DNA of 64,000 bases from Carex sylvatica (taxonomy: Eukaryota; Streptophyta; Magnoliopsida; Poales; Cyperaceae), in NCBI GenBank assembly GCA_964058845.1, contig CAXKVR010000042.1, positions 62,001 to 126,000 on the forward strand, written 5' to 3'. The notes under the pieces were generated by a model that worked only from the letters and a program-made list of their open reading frames with translations, made no database searches and had not been told where the DNA came from. The number at the start of each line of letters is the position of its first letter. Position 1 is the first letter of the stretch. The translations under genes and the position numbers were made by a program. This document shows positions 58,279 through 64,000 of this stretch, piece after piece.

Positions 58279-60029
58279 AATACAAACAATTAAAAAGGGA
58301 TTCTTACTTTATTAAAAATTACGCTACGTCTCAAAAAATAAAAATAGAAAAATAACAGCGTACTTTTAGAAATAAAAAAAGGACCAACACAGATGCTATT
58401 AGAAGATTTCAATTCAATTCAAAGTTTCAAACAGAAGCTTAAAAGAGACGAGACGATTAAATCAAGCCCAAATATGAAATTTTCAGTAATATATGGGCCT
58501 TAAGTTGAATAAATTGTAACAGAAAACAAGGCCTTGTTTGGATCAATCCTAAACATAGCCTAGGTCCCTCTTTTGTCAGACTTCACTGAAAAAATCATAC
58601 TTTTATTTGCACAACTGCAAAGGCATCATAATATTGGATCAGAACTCTTTTCCAGGGAGCGGGGGTGTCCGATGTCCATCAGACTGAGTTCGGTCCGATG
58701 GGCAGACTAAACTGTCCGATTTTGATTTTGTGATCGATCACTTGATTAGCGGATTGCGTACCAATACTCGGATTTGAACCCGTTATCTCCGTCTGAATAG
58801 AAGCAGACATTTAATATTCTTTTTCTTCTCCCAAATTGACCCCTCCCCCCATCACTAGAGTCCGTATCCTCTGAGATATCTCATATTTTTGTGTGACCGA
58901 CGTGTCCGGTTCCTATTCGGGGATTCGCGCAGAACGTATTGCAACGGTTGAGATTTTTCAACGCAAAATATGAGATATCTCTTTTTTTGAAAACCCGTAG
59001 CTATCAGGAAAAAAATATGAGATATCTGAGAGGATGCGAATTCCCTTCACTAACTCTATTCGCCCCCACCCCATCTCTCTAATTTCTACGGCATACGACT
59101 ATGAGGGCGACCCGCAATAGAATGTTCTCTTACCTCCACACATGACCATCTGACCCGAAGTCGTTGAACACTTCTAGCGCAAGTTCTACCATCGATAGAT
59201 CGTAATATACTCCACTCCCGCTTTTCTCTAATGATTCAGTGTGTGATTTTGAATTTGAATGCTGGGTTTTGGGTAGAAAAGGCTAGAGGCTCTGACTGTT
59301 ACCTTGACCTAATTCTAACTATTACCAGATTATAAGTGCCTTGATTGGTTGGAATTTGAGCTTAGAAGTGCAGGGTTACGTAGCTTAATTTCTAAATATT
59401 AAACCAGACACATTCTGTGGTATATGTTGATGTCATTGACACTATTTTAATGCGATTGTTTTTATGAACTTAATTTGGAGAAATGTTAAAACATGAGGCA
59501 TTACATAAATGCAAAATATTACATTTTACTTGAGTAAGCTATAAAGTAGCAAGATGCCTTAGTTTAAGAAAAAATAGAAAACTGGAAAATTGGAAACTAT
59601 AGTTGTTTTACATATATATAAGTCATCTTAAAGCATAATTTATAGAAACTTCATCTTCTAAATTTTTTACTTTATTTTTCATGTTTACTTGATATCATTA
59701 GGACCCAGATACGGTGGTTGAAGTGTTGATAGCGGGACCTGCATTAACATTGACTAGTGAATTAAGTTTTAGACCGCATTCCTCAAGTCAAACATTTTTT
59801 TAAGTTTTAATTCTCAATCAATTTAAGCTCTGAAAAACATAAGGAAAATAAATAAGTAGATAAATTAATTTGTATAAACCTAAAATTTCATACAATAATG
59901 ATCATTGTACATATTTTTTTTCTCCTTTATATTACTAAATTGGACTTACTTTTTTTTATTGTTGTTTACTTTACAGGTCCAGAGAAGTAGAGTGATTAAA
60001 TTGTACCATGATATATATATTTTTATTCA
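58279..60029. other. Intergenic with a small foldback at 58858-59048
   Basis: No gene recognised. A ~190-bp foldback has inverted arms containing ATCCTCTGAGATATCTCATA / ATCCTCTCAGATATCTCATA followed by TTTTT. A third AAATATGAGATATCTC lies between them at about 58970. The remaining sequence is AT-rich with stops in all frames. Confidence 0.6.
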
Positions 60030-60391
60030 GCTATTTGTCCGAAATTTTTAAATATACTATTATTTCAAAATTAATAAACCAAAACGTTATTTTTGGCTGA
60101 GAATTATAAAAATGACATGGCCGCTGCTTAGGAAAGCGGGCAAGAAAATTGTGCCGCTTCTAGGCCCAGTGGCCATGGCCGCTTCGTGGGACAGCTGGCA
60201 CCCCAAGTCGGATCTACCCATAGATGAGGACAGCGGGTACCCCACGTCCAGCTGGCATCCGCTACCAACCTACTCATAGCTGAGGAGCATTGTCGCATGG
60301 ATGTACCGCCAGTGTAAGAATCTCTCTTTTTTAATGTCTTTATTGAATGGATGAGACGTCGCATGGATGACTTATTTTAAAAAAAATACAG

Positions 60392-61430
60392 GCCTTATAG
60401 AGATTGGTATCAGGAGTGTGGCGCATACACGGTGTACTTAGAGGGGTGTATCACCGACAACCCTCACGAGCGCGCACCGAGGCCGAGGGATCTGAGATGA
60501 CGAGTTCATGGTATCATTCTAGCTGGTGCACCGTTTGCATCTGCGGTATGTTTACTTTAAAAAACTTGTAATATTTACATCTGTACAACATTTATATATT
60601 GTTTTACTTATATTTTTGCAGGCCTTATATCTGGTGAAGAGCTGTGTCATAGCGGCAATAATGGCCACAGTGCGAGGCTGGAAGAGACTTGGGAAAGCCA
60701 TTCTCAAGCACAATGTACCTGCAGTCTGCCAATGTGGGTACAAGACGTGCCTTGACTCTCTCATGAGATGTGCAGGATTGCCTGGATGTGATTAGATTGA
60801 TGACATATTGGATGAGCCTGATATCTACGTCCGATACGCTGGTGACGAGGCATTGTGGGCTTCAGTCCATGATGCTCAGATTGTCGGTCAGGCATTCGAC
60901 AGAGAACAAGAGATGCTTAGGAGGCGCGCCGCAGAGCAGACTGACCCTAATCAGGAGCAGGCCGTCCCAACTCAGGAGTAGATCTCTACTCAGGCATTTC
61001 CTATGTAGGTAAGTTTTTTTTAAAATATACAGCTTGTGCATTTAAAAAAAAAAATTACATAACTTGCTTGTAGGAGGACGATGGACTGGGCTTCAATATC
61101 GACCCAGATCCCGATGGTTTGTATTTTCTGAGTTATGATCCGACTCAGTCGATGCCTCCTGCATATCTACTAGGGTTCACTATGCCGAACCCCTTTTCGC
61201 AGTTTCCTGGCAGCTCACAGTCGACGTAGTATCCTTCCATTCCAGACTTTCCTGGCACCTCCACATAGTATCCTCTCGTCTCGTACTTTTCTAGTATCTC
61301 CATGGATGATCCTATCATGAGAGCTGCCTACGATATGTTACTGACGGTTGAGTCTGGACAGACAGTTGTATTTGGGCCTACAGTCCAGCAGACAACCGAG
61401 ATTGAGGAGGTTCAGGCCGCATAGTTAGAT
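60392..61430 (+). pseudogene. Probable PMD-family remnant
   Basis: AG-bounded stretches in order: AYRDWYQECGAYTVYLEG (from 60392, compare RYQAWYQRICMASVYIEG in exon 5 of the intact gene); VIAAIMATVRGWKRLGKAIL ... GYKTCLDSL (60622-60793, position of exon 6); an Asp/Glu/Gln-rich stretch to a stop near 60981; and a Pro/Ser-rich tail with YDMLLTVESGQTVVFGPTVQ (61320-61424). Stops interrupt several of these. The PMD signature exon itself is missing, so the family call leans on order, the first stretch and the element type. Confidence 0.45.
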
Positions 61431-61443
61431 GATTCTCTCGACC

Positions 61444-61771
61444 TAGGGGTGCAAACGGATGCGGATCGAATAGTGGTGAAACCATATTCGTATCTACTTT
61501 TAATTTTCAGATACGGATACGAATCGGATATTAGACGGATACATACGGATATGGATCGGATAGCGGATATCCGTAGATGTATATATAAATATTTTCATAA
61601 TTTATGGTAAACTATATGATATATATCTACTATTCGGATACGGATAATTGAAATTCAAAACCATATCCGTATCTGTATCTGCACGGATATTCGAATATCG
61701 GATATCCGTATCTAATTTTTGGATACAGATGCCGATACGGTCGGATAATATCCAACCCATTTGCACCCCTA
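61444..61771. mobile_element. 328-bp hAT-type MITE nested in element 3
   Basis: Ends TAGGGGTGCAAAC and GTTTGCACCCCTA-like (right end TTTGCACCCCTA) with the perfect 8-bp target duplication TCTCGACC at 61436-61443 and 61772-61779. The interior is rich in inverted CGGATAT/ATATCCG words. Non-coding. It interrupts the decayed coding tail, so it is younger than element 3. Confidence 0.93.
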
Positions 61772-62247
61772 TCTCGACCACACGCCACTCAAAGTACAGA
61801 TTCAGGGTTTGAGGGCCAAGAGGGCGAGGCAGCCATTCAGTCCATCTGACTTTTAGGTTGTAGTTTATTTTTGTACTTTTTTTTACTCTAGTGTTGTCAG
61901 ATACTGTGATTTATTATATCATGATTCTTATTTTTGTCAGATACAGTTTATTTATTGTACTATTTTACTTTTATCTTTCATCATTTTTTTGTCACAGTAA
62001 ATCTAAACGTAACGATTTTTAAAACAAACAAAAAAACAACAAATAAATCAAAACACACCTGTCAGAGTGGCTGCTGCCCCCAGAAGCGGTCCAAGAATAG
62101 TGGTCGTTTGGCCTAGAGGCGGGCATCTGAAAGGTGGTCGCTTCCCCTAGAAGTGGCCATATCAAATTTGTAATTTCTCCAGAAAAATGGCGTTTTGATT
62201 TATTTATTTTGAGATAATGGTGTTTTTAAAAATTTTGGGCTATTTGC

Positions 62248-63238
62248 ACATGGCTTAGCGCAAATAATTTAGGGTATAAATTATAGAAGTTGATGTTTTG
62301 ATGATATTAACAATTGTGCAACTGCATATTGCACCTTTGATATAGATTACTTTAACCAATTTATTTCTGTGTTGTATATTTCTCTCCAATATATAATTTT
62401 TTCATAGTTTATCTTCATTTATGAAAATTTATTCATTAATTAAAATCCATTGTTGTATTATTCTTGTTTTACTTTGATGGTATGATTGCATCAAAAATGT
62501 ATTTAAGGGTGTATATCATATCAAAGGCTGTGTCAAAGAGATCTTTCTCTTCTCAAAACTAACTCTAGATGTTTCATTGATCACGGGTGAATTCAAATTG
62601 TGGTGGAGAGTAACAATGAGTTGTTCATTTAAATTGTTATGAAAGTTCATACCATCTCAATTAGGTTGCTTAGGGAGGCAATATATTTTGTTGAGGGTGT
62701 TATGGAAATTGAGCTATACATGCATTTGTTGCTAACACATGTACTTTGACTATTTATGGTGTAATAATCTGTCTTTAGTCACAGTTTTACGACATTATCA
62801 AGGTCGTCTATTTCAATATAACAAGAATTGCAATACCAAATAACAAGAGTTGCATCACAAAAAAGAAGTCATCACAACACCAACTATATTACAACATAAT
62901 ACACCAACAATAAAGTTATGAAAAATAAAAATGCTTGCCTACGAAATTTGGATGACAACAACAAAAAAAAAAAAACTAAAAATGCCTCTTTAGCTCTGCG
63001 TGTGAAATATCGACATCTTATAGTACCAATAAATGTTCTCTTTTAATATCCTCTCCATCAACTGATAGCTCCTACAATATAAAATTTGTCATTGATTTTG
63101 TAGCATCTATATATTTAATTAATTGGTGCTTTAAATGTTATCAAAATATTTAGAATAATTATAGAAATCCCTCACCCCAGTCCCCCCATTTATGCCCACA
63201 CTCTCTCTCGATATTAACTTCTTTAACTGCCATTTATT
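62248..63238. other. Intergenic, no gene recognised
   Basis: AT-rich, stops in all frames. Nothing supportable. Confidence 0.5.
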
Positions 63239-64000
63239 CACTAGTACAAATAACCCCTTTACTGACTGTTAAAAGACCCATTTATTGACTGTTATTGAGG
63301 CGTTAATGATGGCGCCGTCAGTATAGGTACTCAACACTAACGAGTAAAAAACAGTCAGTGTAGGTACTGATGGTTAAAAAACAGTCACTGTAGGGTACCT
63401 ACACTGACGGTTTAAAAAATAGTCACTGTAGGTCCTAAAAATAATCAATGTTGGCGTAAAATTTTTGGCATGATTTTGCTTGTATCGGGGCTAGCCTCCA
63501 TATTTTTGCTAGTCATATATATTACTATACGACATTCATTGACATTAAATAAAATATCATGAAAATAACGTAGACAACATAAACAAAAGACAAAGCAATT
63601 TAATAACATAAGATATTAATTTACAAAAAACCACACTATAGCAAAATTTACATAACACATAATAACAAAATATGCATTTGAAATTAACAACATTGCATTT
63701 GTTGTAAATAGTTTACAAGTGGCGAGGAGGTTGGTAACATTGGGGAGGTTCTGACGATAGAAGGCCTCGCATAGGGCCCACACCTTGTCGGTTCAGGTTA
63801 TTAACAGGTGAAACAGAGCAATCACAGCACCCTCAAACTCTGCACCACAGCCGATGTTGATTGTTGTTGGGCTAAAGGCCTTCCATATAAATGTTCTCAC
63901 TGCATTGTTGACAAAGACACCAGAAATAACTAAGATTAATATTCTCCCTGTTGATATTTAAAATAAGAAGAGGCAGCTATTGAAGAAATTCTTTGTATTG
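63239..64000. mobile_element. CACTA (CMC) transposon end, continuing beyond the window
   Basis: Starts CACTAGTACAAATAACCCC, a classic CACTA terminus. Over the next 240 bp there are repeated subterminal words in both orientations (ACAGTCAGTGTAGG, ACAGTCACTGTAGG, CTACACTGACGG, TTTAAAAAATAGTCACTG). The other end and any transposase lie outside. The SEC61-alpha fragment at 63713 falls inside it if the element extends rightwards. Confidence 0.75.
63713..63905 (-). pseudogene. SEC61 alpha translocon fragment
   Basis: Encodes a segment of the ER protein-translocation channel: [47 protein letters not shown] and LLAT. An in-frame TGA replaces an Arg codon after HLLIT (CGA to TGA), two further Arg positions read Trp and Cys (CGG-to-TGG and CGC-to-TGC type), and an extra T near 63890 shifts frame upstream of WKAF. 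The C-to-T pattern fits decay of methylated DNA. Only about 60 residues of a ~475-residue protein are present. It lies about 470 bp inside a CACTA end. Confidence 0.85.

Larger units (their letters stand above)
60039..62238. mobile_element. Mutator-like element 3 with PMD-like remnant
   Basis: 2200 bp flanked by GCTATTTGT (60030-60038) and GCTATTTGC (62239-62247), 8 of 9 matching. TIRs: CCGAAATTTTTAAATATACT on the left and CCAAAATTTTTAAAAACACC from the right, continuing TTAT.TCAAAAT.AATAAA.C and into ATGGCC(G/A)CT. GC-rich subterminal repeats (GCCGCTTC(T/G), GTGGCC, AGAAGCGG) follow at both ends. A plus-strand decayed coding region resembles a PMD gene. A hAT MITE (61444-61771) inserted later. 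Confidence 0.85.

Overview
This window is plant nuclear DNA: AT-rich, with a spliced respiratory burst oxidase (RBOH) gene, a Ty1/copia LTR retrotransposon primed by initiator tRNA-Met, plant mobile domain (PMD) genes, and many foldback MITEs. The species cannot be named from the sequence. It is an angiosperm with a repeat-rich genome. Only one ordinary host gene is clearly visible. Nearly everything else is mobile DNA or gene fragments moved by it.

Layout. 1-9.1 kb: nine 5' exons of an RBOHF-like NADPH oxidase on the minus strand; the C-terminal NADPH-binding part lies beyond the left edge, and its 3.4-kb intron 4 holds two foldback elements. 9.2-12.7 kb: AT-rich spacer with three MITE-like repeats. 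12.7-23.6 kb: a nearly full-length but decayed Sirevirus-like copia element on the minus strand, with two ~1.2-kb LTRs, gag, pol, an extra sense ORF between pol and the 3' LTR, and arrays of AACGTT palindromes in U3 and again in front of the extra ORF. 23.7-27 kb: spacer with hAT-like and Helitron-like repeats. 27-39.5 kb: a scrapyard of gene pieces (an unidentified first-exon pair, the last two exons of APC10 with a one-base deletion, the last two exons of a CBS-domain gene, a LINE zf-RVT tail) and a 2.45-kb tandem duplication carrying fragments of unknown genes. One ~270-bp sequence occurs at 27.1 kb and, inverted, at 36.9 and 39.4 kb. 40.8-42.3 kb: an AAT microsatellite and a 1.25-kb foldback element with ~455-bp arms. 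43.4-50.2 kb: LTR-like relics split by the first of three Mutator-like elements.

The most interesting part is 45.2-62.2 kb. Three Mutator-like elements (45174-49551, 52196-58269, 60039-62238), each with its own 9-bp target duplication, carry PMD genes or remnants instead of a recognisable complete transposase. The middle one has a seven-exon PMD gene in which every splice phase agrees, giving an apparently intact 747-residue protein. The first joins the N-terminal part of a MURA-like protein tail-to-tail to a broken PMD gene. The third holds a decayed PMD-like remnant into which a 328-bp hAT MITE with a perfect 8-bp target duplication later inserted. The TIRs of the first two elements are recognisably related and the third more loosely so, but each has its own subterminal inverted repeats.

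The right edge holds one end of a CACTA transposon followed by a broken SEC61-alpha fragment. Exon boundaries were derived by hand from GT/AG sites and reading-frame continuity; no alignment or database search was possible.
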